Both the position numbers and the translations under genes were made by a program. The notes beneath the pieces were generated by a model. The model was not told where the DNA came from. It saw only the letters and a list, made by a program, of their open reading frames with translations, and made no database searches. This document shows positions 42,345 through 50,585 of a DNA stretch of 64,000 nucleotides, piece by piece; position 1 is the first letter of the stretch; each line of letters begins with the position of its first letter. The DNA comes from Victivallales bacterium (GTDB lineage Bacteria; Verrucomicrobiota; Lentisphaeria; Oligosphaerales; Oligosphaeraceae). The DNA lies in assembly GCA_017417585.1 (NCBI GenBank), contig JAFPYX010000067.1:1-64000 (forward strand). Direction: 5' to 3'.

Positions 42345-43445
42345 ATGTTTATCGACACGACAACCATCAAGGTGATTGCCGGCCACGGCGGTTCTGGGAG
42401 TGCGAGTTTTCGCCGCGAGATGTTCGTCCCCAAGGGTGGACCGGATGGCGGCGACGGCGGGAAGGGCGGTGATGTGGTCATTTATGCGGACCACGGCGAA
42501 TCCAGTCTGATCGACCTGCGCTATCAGCGAACTTGGAAGGCCGAGCGCGGTGGCGATGGCTCCGGCCGCCAAAAGCATGGCAAGAATGGGGCGGATTGCC
42601 GCATTCGCGTGCCGATGGGTACGCTGATTTTCGATGCGGATACCAATGAGCTGCTTTGCGACCTAAAGGCAGACCAGCAGGAGTTCATCGTTGCGCATGG
42701 CGGCAAGGGCGGTTTGGGTAATGTGCATTTTGTGAGTCCGACCAACCGTGCCCCTCGCAATTGCCAGCCTGGCATCGCCGGCGAGGAACGTAATATCGCC
42801 TTGGAGATCAAGACCATCGCGGATGTTGGGCTGGTCGGCTTCCCGAATGCCGGGAAGTCCACGCTTCTGGGCGCGGTCTCGGCCGCGCATCCCGCTACCG
42901 CACCATACCCCTTTACCACGCTCTTCGCCAATGTCGGCATCGTGGACTTCCCTGATTACACGCGAATCACCATCGCGGACATCCCCGGATTGATTGACGG
43001 CGCGCACGACAACATCGGGCTCGGCATCTCGTTCCTGCGCCACATTGAGCGCTGCCGGATGTTCTGCTACGTGCTGGACATGGCAGGGGTGGACGGGCGT
43101 GATCCCGTCGAGGACCTGGCGACACTGCGCAAGGAGCTGGAACTCTACGATCCCGGCATGTCCAGCCGCCCGTTTGTCATTCTGGCCAACAAAATGGACT
43201 TGCCGGGCGCGGAGGAAAATCTGAAGCGCCTGAAGGCGTCGGAGCCTGCGGGGACACAAATTCTCCCCGGGTGCGCCGAACTCAAGGAGGGCACCGCCGA
43301 ACTCATCGAGGTGCTTCGCAAACGCCTCGCGGAATTGCCAGCCGAGGAGGACGAGGCAGCACGACGCATCCTGGCGCATCGTCACAATGGCTTCAAGGAG
43401 GCGCGCGAAATCAACCGCGACGCCTTCGCCGGATGGGATGACTGA
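42345..43445 (+). CDS. obg: GTPase Obg/CgtA
   Basis: 366 aa. The glycine-rich Obg fold covers residues 1-158 (GPDGGDGGKGGDV, GGKGGLGNVHF). The GTPase domain follows with G1 GFPNAGKS (165-172), G3 DIPGLIDGAH and G4 NKMD. A short C-terminal region lacks a clear OCT domain. Obg binds the 50S subunit and coordinates ribosome assembly with growth. A downstream membrane protein gene overlaps its last eight bases. It stands alone without rplU-rpmA in front. Confidence 0.96.
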   Translation: MFIDTTTIKVIAGHGGSGSASFRREMFVPKGGPDGGDGGKGGDVVIYADHGESSLIDLRYQRTWKAERGGDGSGRQKHGKNGADCRIRVPMGTLIFDADTNELLCDLKADQQEFIVAHGGKGGLGNVHFVSPTNRAPRNCQPGIAGEERNIALEIKTIADVGLVGFPNAGKSTLLGAVSAAHPATAPYPFTTLFANVGIVDFPDYTRITIADIPGLIDGAHDNIGLGISFLRHIERCRMFCYVLDMAGVDGRDPVEDLATLRKELELYDPGMSSRPFVILANKMDLPGAEENLKRLKASEPAGTQILPGCAELKEGTAELIEVLRKRLAELPAEEDEAARRILAHRHNGFKEAREINRDAFAGWDD

Positions 43446-43941
43446 CGTGAATTTCGGACACTGGAAATTGGTAATTGTCGGCGCGGGAACCGCGTTACTG
43501 GGATTGATTGTGATGACATGCTGCAACCAGATGAAAGATCGTCTGGTGAAACAAGCGTTGCGAGGCAAAGAAGTGCCTGTGCCACATGCCATCCGGCATC
43601 TTTGGACTGAGATCGGCCTGGGGATTCTTCTTGTCGCAGGAGTTTTCTTTTTCTCAATGCTGTGCTTTGTGCAGGAGGTGGCGGCCCGGATTTCATTCCT
43701 AAGCGCCTACGGCGCCAGCGTCCTGTGCGGCATCGGCTGCTTTCTTCGCACACGCGAAGGGATGAACGCCTTGGGGCTGACCAAGGACGAGAGCGCAATC
43801 CCCGAGCCGGTGGCGGTCTTTCCCGAGGAACACAAGTTTCTTGCCATCCTGGTGGTCTTCTCCTGCGCCCTAACCGTCTTTCTGGTAGGGCTTGTCACCC
43901 TGGGGTGGTCGGCGTTTCAATTTGTAATTCGTAATTCGTAA
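43438..43941 (+). CDS. Small membrane protein of unknown function
   Basis: 167 aa from the ATG at 43438, which overlaps the Obg stop by eight bases and gives a clean membrane protein; a longer frame from 43387 lies inside Obg and is rejected. Four transmembrane helices are predicted (about 10-30, 58-82, 85-105 and 138-160). No family recognised. The last codons (VIRNS) are made by a heptamer tandem repeat GTAATTC that continues past the stop. Probably coupled to obg in translation. Confidence 0.7.
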   Translation: MTDVNFGHWKLVIVGAGTALLGLIVMTCCNQMKDRLVKQALRGKEVPVPHAIRHLWTEIGLGILLVAGVFFFSMLCFVQEVAARISFLSAYGASVLCGIGCFLRTREGMNALGLTKDESAIPEPVAVFPEEHKFLAILVVFSCALTVFLVGLVTLGWSAFQFVIRNS

Positions 43942-43944
43942 TTG
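43924..43944 (+). repeat. Heptamer tandem repeat GTAATTC
   Basis: Two exact GTAATTC units and one GTAATTG run across the stop codon of the preceding gene, so the repeat supplies the C-terminal residues and the stop itself. Confidence 0.75.
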
Positions 43945-43988
43945 CGTTGCCGTGCGTTCCGCACAGTCGCTGAACCCGCTTTATTTCT

Positions 43989-44030
43989 CCACATTCCACA
44001 TTCCACATTTCACTTTTCACTTTTTCATTA
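43989..44030 (+). repeat. Heptamer tandem repeat before purO
   Basis: Three exact CCACATT units, two TCACTTT units and one TTCATTA unit lie end to end; the last base of the array is the A of the purO start codon. The array replaces the usual SD position. Confidence 0.8.
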
Positions 44031-44665
44031 TGTACGTTGGTCGCATTGTTGCCGTCGGGCGCACCCCCCAGGGGTTTGGCGCCGCTCTCTACCGTGTTTC
44101 CTCGCGTTCCTTCCCGAATCGTATGTCGGTTCAGCTGAAGGATTCCATTGCCATCGTCCCTAAGCCGGGCTATGAGACGGACATCCAGAAGAACCCGTAC
44201 ATCGCCTACAACTGCCTGCGTTTTGCCCGCGGACTGGCCATCGTGTCCAATGGATCCCAGACGGATCCCGTCACCGAGAAGATCGCCACCGGAATGGCGC
44301 CGCGTGACGCACTGGCATCCGTGATGCTTGCGATGGACTACGAACACGATAGCCTGGACACCCCGCGCATCACCGGCGTGGTGACGCCAGATGGCGCCCA
44401 GGGGTGGCTGGCCATCGTCCGCAAGGATGCACTGATCGTGCGGGAATTTGCCCTGCAGCCGGGCGAGTGCTTCTACGTCTCCACCTACGAGCGCAACGTC
44501 CCCGGACCTGAGCAGCGCTGCGGGGCATTTACGGCTGAGGATCCTGGAGCCGCCTGCGACTACATTCTGGGCGGGGGCGGAGTCTTCGCGGACTTCGAGC
44601 GCCCCATCTCCGCAGCCTGTGCGGTCGCGTCTGCGGACGGAACATTCCGCACTGCGTTCAAATAA
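44030..44665 (+). CDS. purO: IMP cyclohydrolase, archaeal PurO type
   Basis: 211 aa. The N-terminus MYVGRIVAVG followed by YRVSSRSFPNR is the signature of the PurO family (IMP cyclohydrolase-like), first known from methanogenic archaea. Conserved YIAYNCLRFARGLAIVSNGSQTDP also fits. PurO closes the ring of FAICAR to IMP in the last step of purine synthesis, replacing the PurH C-terminal activity. The ATG at 44030 gives the family N-terminus; 26 in-frame codons before it fall in the heptamer array. No pur genes are adjacent, so the genomic partner (PurP or a PurH transformylase domain) is not visible. Confidence 0.88.
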   Translation: MYVGRIVAVGRTPQGFGAALYRVSSRSFPNRMSVQLKDSIAIVPKPGYETDIQKNPYIAYNCLRFARGLAIVSNGSQTDPVTEKIATGMAPRDALASVMLAMDYEHDSLDTPRITGVVTPDGAQGWLAIVRKDALIVREFALQPGECFYVSTYERNVPGPEQRCGAFTAEDPGAACDYILGGGGVFADFERPISAACAVASADGTFRTAFK

Positions 44666-44757
44666 GTCGTGCAGGTCTCGCTGGGGCGCGTTCATCTCGC
44701 CGGCAGGTTTCGTTGTAACGTGTCCCTCCCACTTCTGTCTTCTCACCTTTTTTTGCG

Positions 44758-45210
44758 ATGTGTGACCAACCTCTTGCCATTCTCTTCCTGAACGGCCCGA
44801 ATCTCCAGCTGTTGGGGATGCGGGAGCCGGGCATCTACGGCACCGAAACGCTTGCAGCCATCGAGACGCGTTGTCAGGCTGTCGCTGGAGAGCTGGGCGT
44901 CAAGCTGGAGTGCCGTCAAAGCAATCACGAAGGCACGCTGGTGGACTGGATTGACGAGATGCCCGGCAGGTTCTCGGGAGCGGTCATCAATCCTGGCGCT
45001 TACACCCATACCAGCGTGGCGTTGCGGGACGCGGTTGCCGCTGTGCGTTTGCCGGTCGTGGAGGTGCATATCAGCAACATTTTCCAACGCGAGGATTACC
45101 GTCACCATAGCTATCTTTCCGAGGTGGCCTGGGCGGTAGTCGCTGGAATGGGGGGCGACGGATACGAGTGGGCCCTGCGGGCATTGGTGCGAAAATTAAG
45201 GCAGGAATAG
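44758..45210 (+). CDS. aroQ: 3-dehydroquinate dehydratase, type II
   Basis: 150 aa, the usual type II length. The signature LNGPNLQLLGMREPGIYG carries the catalytic Tyr27; INPGAYTHTSVALRDA and VEVHISN with His104 complete the site. It dehydrates 3-dehydroquinate to 3-dehydroshikimate in the shikimate pathway and works as a dodecamer. No SD is seen. accB follows after four bases; aroQ or efp before accBC is an arrangement found in several phyla, so the order is likely conserved. Confidence 0.96.
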   Translation: MCDQPLAILFLNGPNLQLLGMREPGIYGTETLAAIETRCQAVAGELGVKLECRQSNHEGTLVDWIDEMPGRFSGAVINPGAYTHTSVALRDAVAAVRLPVVEVHISNIFQREDYRHHSYLSEVAWAVVAGMGGDGYEWALRALVRKLRQE

Positions 45211-45214
45211 CATC

Positions 45215-45673
45215 ATGGAATTGAAATCCATTAGTCGCTTGGCCGAACTGATGGCCAAACACGGCCTCTCCGAATTGGAAATCAAGGAAAACGACACTTC
45301 AATCCGGCTCTGCCGACCGCTGAACAACGTCATGGCGGAGCCGGGGGCGGTGGTCGAACCTGCGGTCACCACGATGGAAGAAGTACCGACGGAGTCCGCC
45401 GCCACGGAGTTTTCTGCCGAAGACGACCGGGAGGAATCGGTTCGCTACATCACTGCGCCGATGGTTGGGACCTTCTTCAGCGCGGCAGATCCAAATGCAT
45501 CGGCACTGGTGGCGGAGGGCGATGTCGTCGAGCCGGAGACGGTGGTTTGCATCATTGAGGCCATGAAGGTCATGAACGAAATCAAGGCTGAGACTTCTGG
45601 GACAATCACGAAAATCTTGGTCCCCAATGGAAGTCCTGTGGAATTCGGCCAGAAACTCTTTGAGATTCGCTAG
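45215..45673 (+). CDS. accB: Biotin carboxyl carrier protein of acetyl-CoA carboxylase
   Basis: 152 aa. The C-terminal biotinyl domain (about 77-152) has the EAMKVMNE motif with biotinylated Lys118. The N-terminal helix domain (1-40) and an acidic Ala/Glu linker are typical of BCCP. It carries CO2 from AccC to AccAD to make malonyl-CoA. An SD (CAGGAA) is upstream. accC follows after eight bases; accA and accD are not in the window. Confidence 0.96.
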   Translation: MELKSISRLAELMAKHGLSELEIKENDTSIRLCRPLNNVMAEPGAVVEPAVTTMEEVPTESAATEFSAEDDREESVRYITAPMVGTFFSAADPNASALVAEGDVVEPETVVCIIEAMKVMNEIKAETSGTITKILVPNGSPVEFGQKLFEIR

Positions 45674-45681
45674 TCAGCCAC

Positions 45682-47067
45682 ATGGATGAGAAAGTCGACA
45701 AAGTTCTCATTGCGAACCGAGGCGAGATTGCATTGCGCATTATCCGCGCTTGCCGTGAATTGCAGCTTCCTAATCTAGTCGTGTTTTCCGAGGCGGACCG
45801 CAATGCACTTCCAACCCGTCTGGCAGACGAGGCAATCTGCATTGGGAGCGCGTCGCCCATCGACAGCTATCTCAAGCCGGACCGCATCATCGCCGCCGCA
45901 GAACTCACCGGCGCGACGGCAATTCATCCCGGTTATGGTTTCCTGGCGGAAAACTCGCATTTTGCGGAGGCCTGCGAGGCCTGCAAGTTGACTTTCATCG
46001 GCCCCAGCTCCCATGCCATATCCATTCTTGGCGATAAAGTCGCCGCGCGAAATGCCATGAAGGCGGCTGGCGTGCCGGTGATTCCGGGTTCTGATGAAGT
46101 GGTTGGCAGTATCTCAGATGCCTTGGCGTCGGCGGAAACAATCGGTTATCCTGTGATGCTCAAGGCCAGCGCAGGCGGCGGTGGCAAGGGAATGCGGGTG
46201 GTGCTGGATGCCAATCAACTGCCGGGCGCATATCATACGGCTTCGGCCGAGGCACGGCTTGCTTTTGGCAATGGCAGCCTCTATCTGGAAAAATACCTCG
46301 TGGATCCACGCCATGTCGAAATCCAGTTGCTGGCGGATCTGCAAGGAAAGGTGTTGACCTTCGGGGAACGGGACTGCAGCCTGCAGCGCAACCACCAGAA
46401 GATGATTGAGGAAAGCCCCTGCCCAGGATTGCCGGATGGGATTCGGAAACAGATGTGCGAGGCGGCGGTCAAAGCCGCGCAAGCGGTGGGATATACCGGC
46501 GTGGGCACGGTTGAATTCCTCTATGAGCCGTCAACGGATCAGTTCTTTTTCATGGAGATGAATACTCGCCTCCAAGTTGAACACCCGGTTACTGAAATGG
46601 TGACAGGAAGAGATCTTGTCCGGGCGCAAATAGAGGTCGCACTGGGGAAAACCCTACGCTGGAAGCAATCCGAGATTCGCAACCAGGGCCATGCCATTGA
46701 GATTCGCATCAACGCAGAAGATCCAGATCGTGATTTCATGCCATGCCCGGGGACGGTGAAGTTCTACCAGCCTCCAGGCGGCGCGGGCGTGCGGGTGGAT
46801 TCGCATCTCTATGATGGCTATACCATTCCACCTTTTTATGATAGTCTCCTGGCGAAAATCATCGTCCGTGATGAAACGCGTGAACTGGCACGCCGGAAAG
46901 CCATGCAGGCATTGCGGGAACTCGTCATTGAGGGGGTGACCACTACCACGCGTTTTGCCGCAGAATTGCTTGACTTGCCGGAGTTCGCCAGTGGAGACTA
47001 CCATACCGGGACGTTGGAAAAACTGCTTCGGCAACGCAATACTCCAGCCCAAATGGAATTACGGTGA
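45682..47067 (+). CDS. accC: Biotin carboxylase subunit of acetyl-CoA carboxylase
   Basis: 461 aa, a little longer than E. coli AccC (449). The N-terminal KVLIANRGEIALRIIRA segment, the ATP-grasp loop ASAGGGGKGMR, and the EMNTRLQVEHPVTEMVTGRDLV block are diagnostic. It carboxylates the biotin of AccB using ATP and bicarbonate. It ends the aroQ-accB-accC group; a weak terminator-like stem lies 15-40 bases after the stop, and asp23 follows after a 252-base spacer. Confidence 0.97.
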   Translation: MDEKVDKVLIANRGEIALRIIRACRELQLPNLVVFSEADRNALPTRLADEAICIGSASPIDSYLKPDRIIAAAELTGATAIHPGYGFLAENSHFAEACEACKLTFIGPSSHAISILGDKVAARNAMKAAGVPVIPGSDEVVGSISDALASAETIGYPVMLKASAGGGGKGMRVVLDANQLPGAYHTASAEARLAFGNGSLYLEKYLVDPRHVEIQLLADLQGKVLTFGERDCSLQRNHQKMIEESPCPGLPDGIRKQMCEAAVKAAQAVGYTGVGTVEFLYEPSTDQFFFMEMNTRLQVEHPVTEMVTGRDLVRAQIEVALGKTLRWKQSEIRNQGHAIEIRINAEDPDRDFMPCPGTVKFYQPPGGAGVRVDSHLYDGYTIPPFYDSLLAKIIVRDETRELARRKAMQALRELVIEGVTTTTRFAAELLDLPEFASGDYHTGTLEKLLRQRNTPAQMELR

Positions 47068-47084
47068 AAGGAACCATTGCACGG

Positions 47085-47107
47085 CAGATTGCCGGGAGTT
47101 TTTTTGC
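47085..47107 (+). terminator. Weak terminator after accC
   Basis: CGGCA-GAT-TGCCG forms a short 5-bp stem followed by GGAGTTTTTTTGC. The stem is small, so termination may be partial, allowing read-through to the asp23 gene. Confidence 0.45.
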
Positions 47108-47319
47108 TTGAAGTTTCTTGCATTGCCATTGCCAATTGAAATTAGCGGTATATTACCGTCATTGGCATCGTGCTTCAATGATGGATTTTCGAGCTGGTTG
47201 AAGAGGAATTCTTTTCAATGTCATTCCTGTTTACATAACAGCGAGATTGCCAGTTTTGAACTTTTGACGCTTCGTATGAATCATACCTCAAACACATAAT
47301 TTTCAAGGAGGAACTTCAG

Positions 47320-47838
47320 ATGGCAAACGGAATGGAACAAGAAATCGAGGCGACTGCGGCGCCTGCTGCCGTCCCTGCTAAACCAAACAAACAAAATGAA
47401 CTCGTGCTGAATTCGGAAAGTGCTGGTACCGATGGTGAGATTCGCCTGACCGCCAACGTGATAGCCAAAATTGCTCGTCGTGCAACTTTGGCTGTCGAGG
47501 GTGTGGCCCGGTTCTGTCCCAAAAGCTTCTCCGACATCAAAAACATCTTCAGCGCACGTTCGTATGACAGCAGCATGGTCATCGACTTTTTGGACGGCAA
47601 GGTGAATCTGACTTTGTCGGTGTTTTGTTATTTCGGCGCGAAGATTCGTGCGGTGTGCAATGAAGTCCAGAAGCAGGTTCGGGAGCAGGTGGAGTCGCAA
47701 GGTGGTGCTCAGGTCGGTACTGTCACGGTGCTGGTGAAAGACTTGCTGGATCCGGAAGAGAAGGTTTCTGAGGTTGAAGCGGAAGCCGAAGAAGAGGTTC
47801 CGGAAGAAGAGAAACAAGGAACGGGCACACAGAGCTGA
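47320..47838 (+). CDS. Asp23/Gls24 family envelope stress protein
   Basis: 172 aa. The Asp23 domain spans about residues 35-150 (VIAKIARRATLAVEGVARF; VNLTLSVFCYFGAKIRAVCNEVQKQV). The last 25 residues are almost all acidic. In Firmicutes, Asp23 is membrane-associated through AmaP and responds to envelope stress. The SD AAGGAGG is well placed. The next gene encodes a membrane anchor of the AmaP type, so the pair probably works together. The accB-accC-asp23-amaP order matches the arrangement in many Firmicutes. Confidence 0.88.
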   Translation: MANGMEQEIEATAAPAAVPAKPNKQNELVLNSESAGTDGEIRLTANVIAKIARRATLAVEGVARFCPKSFSDIKNIFSARSYDSSMVIDFLDGKVNLTLSVFCYFGAKIRAVCNEVQKQVREQVESQGGAQVGTVTVLVKDLLDPEEKVSEVEAEAEEEVPEEEKQGTGTQS

Positions 47839-48018
47839 AGTGACTAAGTGCGTTTCGACGTTGTTCCAGTGCGGGGGCGAGGCTTCCCGTAATGGAATGA
47901 GTGAACCGGCTTACAGTTTGCCAGGTCACGGCTGAATGCTTGATCCATGCCTTTTGTTCATTGCCCGGACTATTGGAGTCTGGACAATAGTGTTTACCAA
48001 TCTTTAAGGGAGTCATCC

Positions 48019-48477
48019 ATGGGCTTTTTTTCAACCATTTGGGGTGTAGTGAAATCTGCAGAATTCCTGTGGGGATTGCTGGTGGCCACGGTAGTGTGGC
48101 TGCTGGTTTATGGAGTGGTGAAACTGGTTCTGCATTGCCGTAATTCCTGCAATCAAATCTCGGTTCAGGACGAGGGGGGGAGTTTTGTCATTTTCCGATC
48201 CGCTTTTTTCAATTTCCTGACTGGCGTTTTTGAGAAGATTCCCGGAATCGAATTGGACGATGTCAAGTTGATGAAAATGGGGGATGAGAAGGTGCGAGTG
48301 AATTTGCTGCTTAAGGCTGAGCCGGAAGCGGATGTCGTCAAAATTCACGAGACACTCCGAAATGGAATCTTGAAGGAAATCTCGGACAAACTCGGCATTT
48401 CCACACAGATTGGTGAATTGAATTTGCTGATCAAGAGTCTGCCGCCTTCGGATGAAATGAAGAGTGGGAATAACTGA
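48019..48477 (+). CDS. AmaP-like membrane anchor for Asp23
   Basis: 152 aa from the ATG at 48019, which has an SD-like AAGGGAG upstream; a longer frame from 47947 is less likely. One transmembrane helix (about 16-38) is followed by a cytosolic domain with alternating strands and helices (KVRVNLLLKAEPEADVVKIHETLRNGILKEISDKLGI), resembling the Asp23-like fold of AmaP. Together with the neighbouring Asp23 protein it probably sits at the inner membrane. Role in envelope stress is inferred from the family and from gene order. Confidence 0.75.
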   Translation: MGFFSTIWGVVKSAEFLWGLLVATVVWLLVYGVVKLVLHCRNSCNQISVQDEGGSFVIFRSAFFNFLTGVFEKIPGIELDDVKLMKMGDEKVRVNLLLKAEPEADVVKIHETLRNGILKEISDKLGISTQIGELNLLIKSLPPSDEMKSGNN

Positions 48478-48836
48478 GCCAAATTGACCTTGGAAGTGGG
48501 GACTTGGCTTCGTCTTCGCAAGAAATCTTCCCCGTTAAATGGATATGCCGCCGGGCTTCAGAGATGTTCTCGGCGGCTTTTTTCATGGGGAAAAGAACTC
48601 GCCACATAGATATCATGAGTGGGGATAGTGCTTTTTTGTCAATTGTTGTCATGAATTTTCTTGAAATGACTTGCAATTTGTCAAATAGTGGTTATTTTTA
48701 GCAATGATTTTTAGAGCTGTTTGTTCGTTGTTATTCATTTCGTGGCCAAGTTCGTCTCATGGGTTGAGATTCCATTTTGAAGGTCTCTAACCTTCTGGCG
48801 AATCGGCCTGTCAACTTCTCAGGAGCAAGGTCTTTT
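48478..48836. other. Spacer with terminator, otherwise unremarkable
   Basis: Apart from the terminator at 48547-48583 and the SD of the next gene (AGGAG near 48821), nothing is recognised in this AT-rich region. A promoter for the HTH-EIIA gene must lie here, but no convincing -35/-10 pair was found. Confidence 0.55.
48547..48583 (+). terminator. Strong rho-independent terminator after amaP-like gene
   Basis: GCCGCCG (48547-48553) pairs with CGGCGGC (48571-48577), followed directly by TTTTTT. It closes the asp23-amaP transcript 70 bases after the stop. Confidence 0.88.
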
Positions 48837-49547
48837 ATGATTCTGACATTAAAAGAATTGGCTGAATATCTGCGCGTCAACGAACGCACCATCATGCGCA
48901 TGAAGGATCAGGGAAAGATCGAAGGCGTCAAGATTGGTGGTCAGTGGCGTTTCAATGGCAGCGAAATAGACAAGTTGTTCTTCCCGCAGAATGGCGTTGA
49001 AGTCGCCAAGGAAGTCGAGCAGGAGGAGCCGATGTCGGTGCTGAATCGTCCGAGCATTGGCATTCCGCTGAGCCGTGTGATGCATGAGAATCGCATTCTG
49101 CTGAATCTGGCCGCCACGGATCGTGACAGCCTTATTGAAGAGATGACTGCTGCGCGCCTGATGTATGGGTTGGTTTTGGATGTCTCCGATTTGCGACTGA
49201 AGTGCAAGCAGCGCGAGGCGGTTCTGTCGACGGCGATTGGCGAAGGTATCGCGATTCCACATCCGCGTGACCCTATTCCGACCTTGCGTTCCAGCGCGGC
49301 GGTGATTTACGGCTATTCCCACGACGGCATCAACTATGATGCCCCCGATGGCAAGCCAGTGCATCATTTCTTCTTGGTTTGCAGTCAGAATATCGAGTTG
49401 CATCTGCATCTGATGGGTTGCATGGCAAGACTGCTCAAAGACCAGGACTTCGTCAATGCACTGCCGAAGTGCACGCAGAATGCCGACGTGATCAAGCTGG
49501 TGATGAAGCACGAACGGGCGGAATTTGCTCCTGCCGCCAGTCGCTAG
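48837..49547 (+). CDS. HTH (excisionase-type) fused to PTS EIIA-like domain
   Basis: 236 aa from the ATG at 48837, placed by the SD AGGAG; 20 in-frame codons before it are ignored. Residues 1-50 are an excisionase/MerR-like helix-turn-helix (MILTLKELAEYLRVNERTIMRM). Residues about 76-225 are an EIIA-Fru/Ntr domain with the phosphorylatable His142 (GIAIPHPRD). No EIIB or EIIC is nearby. Chlamydial PtsN proteins have the same DNA-binding plus EIIA architecture, so this is probably a phosphorylation-controlled regulator, not a sugar transporter. A strong terminator follows. Confidence 0.88.
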   Translation: MILTLKELAEYLRVNERTIMRMKDQGKIEGVKIGGQWRFNGSEIDKLFFPQNGVEVAKEVEQEEPMSVLNRPSIGIPLSRVMHENRILLNLAATDRDSLIEEMTAARLMYGLVLDVSDLRLKCKQREAVLSTAIGEGIAIPHPRDPIPTLRSSAAVIYGYSHDGINYDAPDGKPVHHFFLVCSQNIELHLHLMGCMARLLKDQDFVNALPKCTQNADVIKLVMKHERAEFAPAASR

Positions 49548-49570
49548 TCTGTCATCTGTGAAGCATTTGC

Positions 49571-49607
49571 GCCGCCGAAGGCAAGTCTGCTTTCGGCGGC
49601 GTTTTTT
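49571..49607 (+). terminator. Strong rho-independent terminator after HTH-EIIA gene
   Basis: GCCGCCGAA (49571-49579) pairs with TTCGGCGGC (49592-49600) and is followed by GTTTTTT. It ends seven bases before the truA start, so truA must have its own promoter in or beyond this region, or rely on read-through. Confidence 0.88.
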
Positions 49608-49613
49608 ACTTTC

Positions 49614-50471
49614 GTGGATACGATTGTCTCTCCAACGGAAAGTGTGCCGCCCGTTACCCGCTGGCATCTGTCGATTGCCTACGACGGAACGGATTTCTAC
49701 GGCTGGCAGGTGCAGCCGCATAACCGCACGGTGCAGGGCGAACTCCTGCGCCGCCTGCGGCTGATGCTACGCGCCCCCGACTTGCGCATCTATGGCTCCA
49801 GCCGCACGGACTCCGGTGTTCACGCTCTGGACCAGCAGGTTTCCTTTGAGGTGGTGATGCCAGAGGACATCCCTCCGCAAGAAATGGCTCGGCGACTGAA
49901 TCGCTGGTTGCCGGACGACATCCTGCTCAAGTCGGTGCGCATCTGCGATGCGCCGTTCAATGCCCGCTACGACAATTGCGGAAAGGCATACACCTACTGC
50001 ATTTCCCCAGGCGTCAAGGTGCATCCGTTATATACGCGCTTCTTCTGGAAAGCACCGCACGAGCTGGACGTGGAGGCGATGCGAACGGCTGCGCGCCTGC
50101 TGGAGGGTGAGCACGACTTCGCCTCGTTCGCGGTGAACCCCGGAAAGATAATCGAGTGCACGGTGCGCAATCTGCGACGGCTGGAGGTGCTCACCCCAGG
50201 CGACGGGATGGTCTATGTAAATGCGGTGGGCGACAGTTTTCTATACAAGATGGTTCGCAGCCTGGTCGGCTATCTGGTGCACGTGGGGCAGGGCTATGCG
50301 AAGCCCGAGGAAGCCGCACGCGTGCTGGCGGGCTGCGACCGCAGCTTGGCGGCGGACTCCGCACCCGCCCAGGGGCTCTTCTTGGCAAAGGTCTTCTTCT
50401 CGCCGGACGAGTGGCAGACCTATCAGCCCATCATCCCACCGTTTGACTGGAAAACGATTCGAGGTATTTAG
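49614..50471 (+). CDS. truA: tRNA pseudouridine synthase A
   Basis: 285 aa. The catalytic Asp66 lies in the GSSRTDSGVHA motif; SIAYDGTDFYGWQ at the N-terminus and FLYKMVRSLVGYLVHVGQG near the C-terminus are family blocks. It converts U38-U40 of the tRNA anticodon stem to pseudouridine. A GTG start is used with no SD, seven bases after a terminator, an unusually short gap. The stop codon is followed immediately by a heptamer tandem repeat. Confidence 0.95.
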   Translation: MDTIVSPTESVPPVTRWHLSIAYDGTDFYGWQVQPHNRTVQGELLRRLRLMLRAPDLRIYGSSRTDSGVHALDQQVSFEVVMPEDIPPQEMARRLNRWLPDDILLKSVRICDAPFNARYDNCGKAYTYCISPGVKVHPLYTRFFWKAPHELDVEAMRTAARLLEGEHDFASFAVNPGKIIECTVRNLRRLEVLTPGDGMVYVNAVGDSFLYKMVRSLVGYLVHVGQGYAKPEEAARVLAGCDRSLAADSAPAQGLFLAKVFFSPDEWQTYQPIIPPFDWKTIRGI

Positions 50472-50498
50472 GGGACAAGGTACAGGGTACAATGTACA
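50471..50498 (+). repeat. Heptamer tandem repeat after truA
   Basis: Units GGGGACA, AGGTACA, GGGTACA and ATGTACA run directly from the truA stop codon. AGGTACA is also the unit of the array inside the helicase gene at 55067-55094. Confidence 0.7.
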
Positions 50499-50585
50499 GA
50501 GTTAGATGACATGCTGGCTTCACGGGTACGTGGTTCACTTGCCCATGCATTCCATGGCAATCCAAAACATCGCGGTGGAGTTTCT

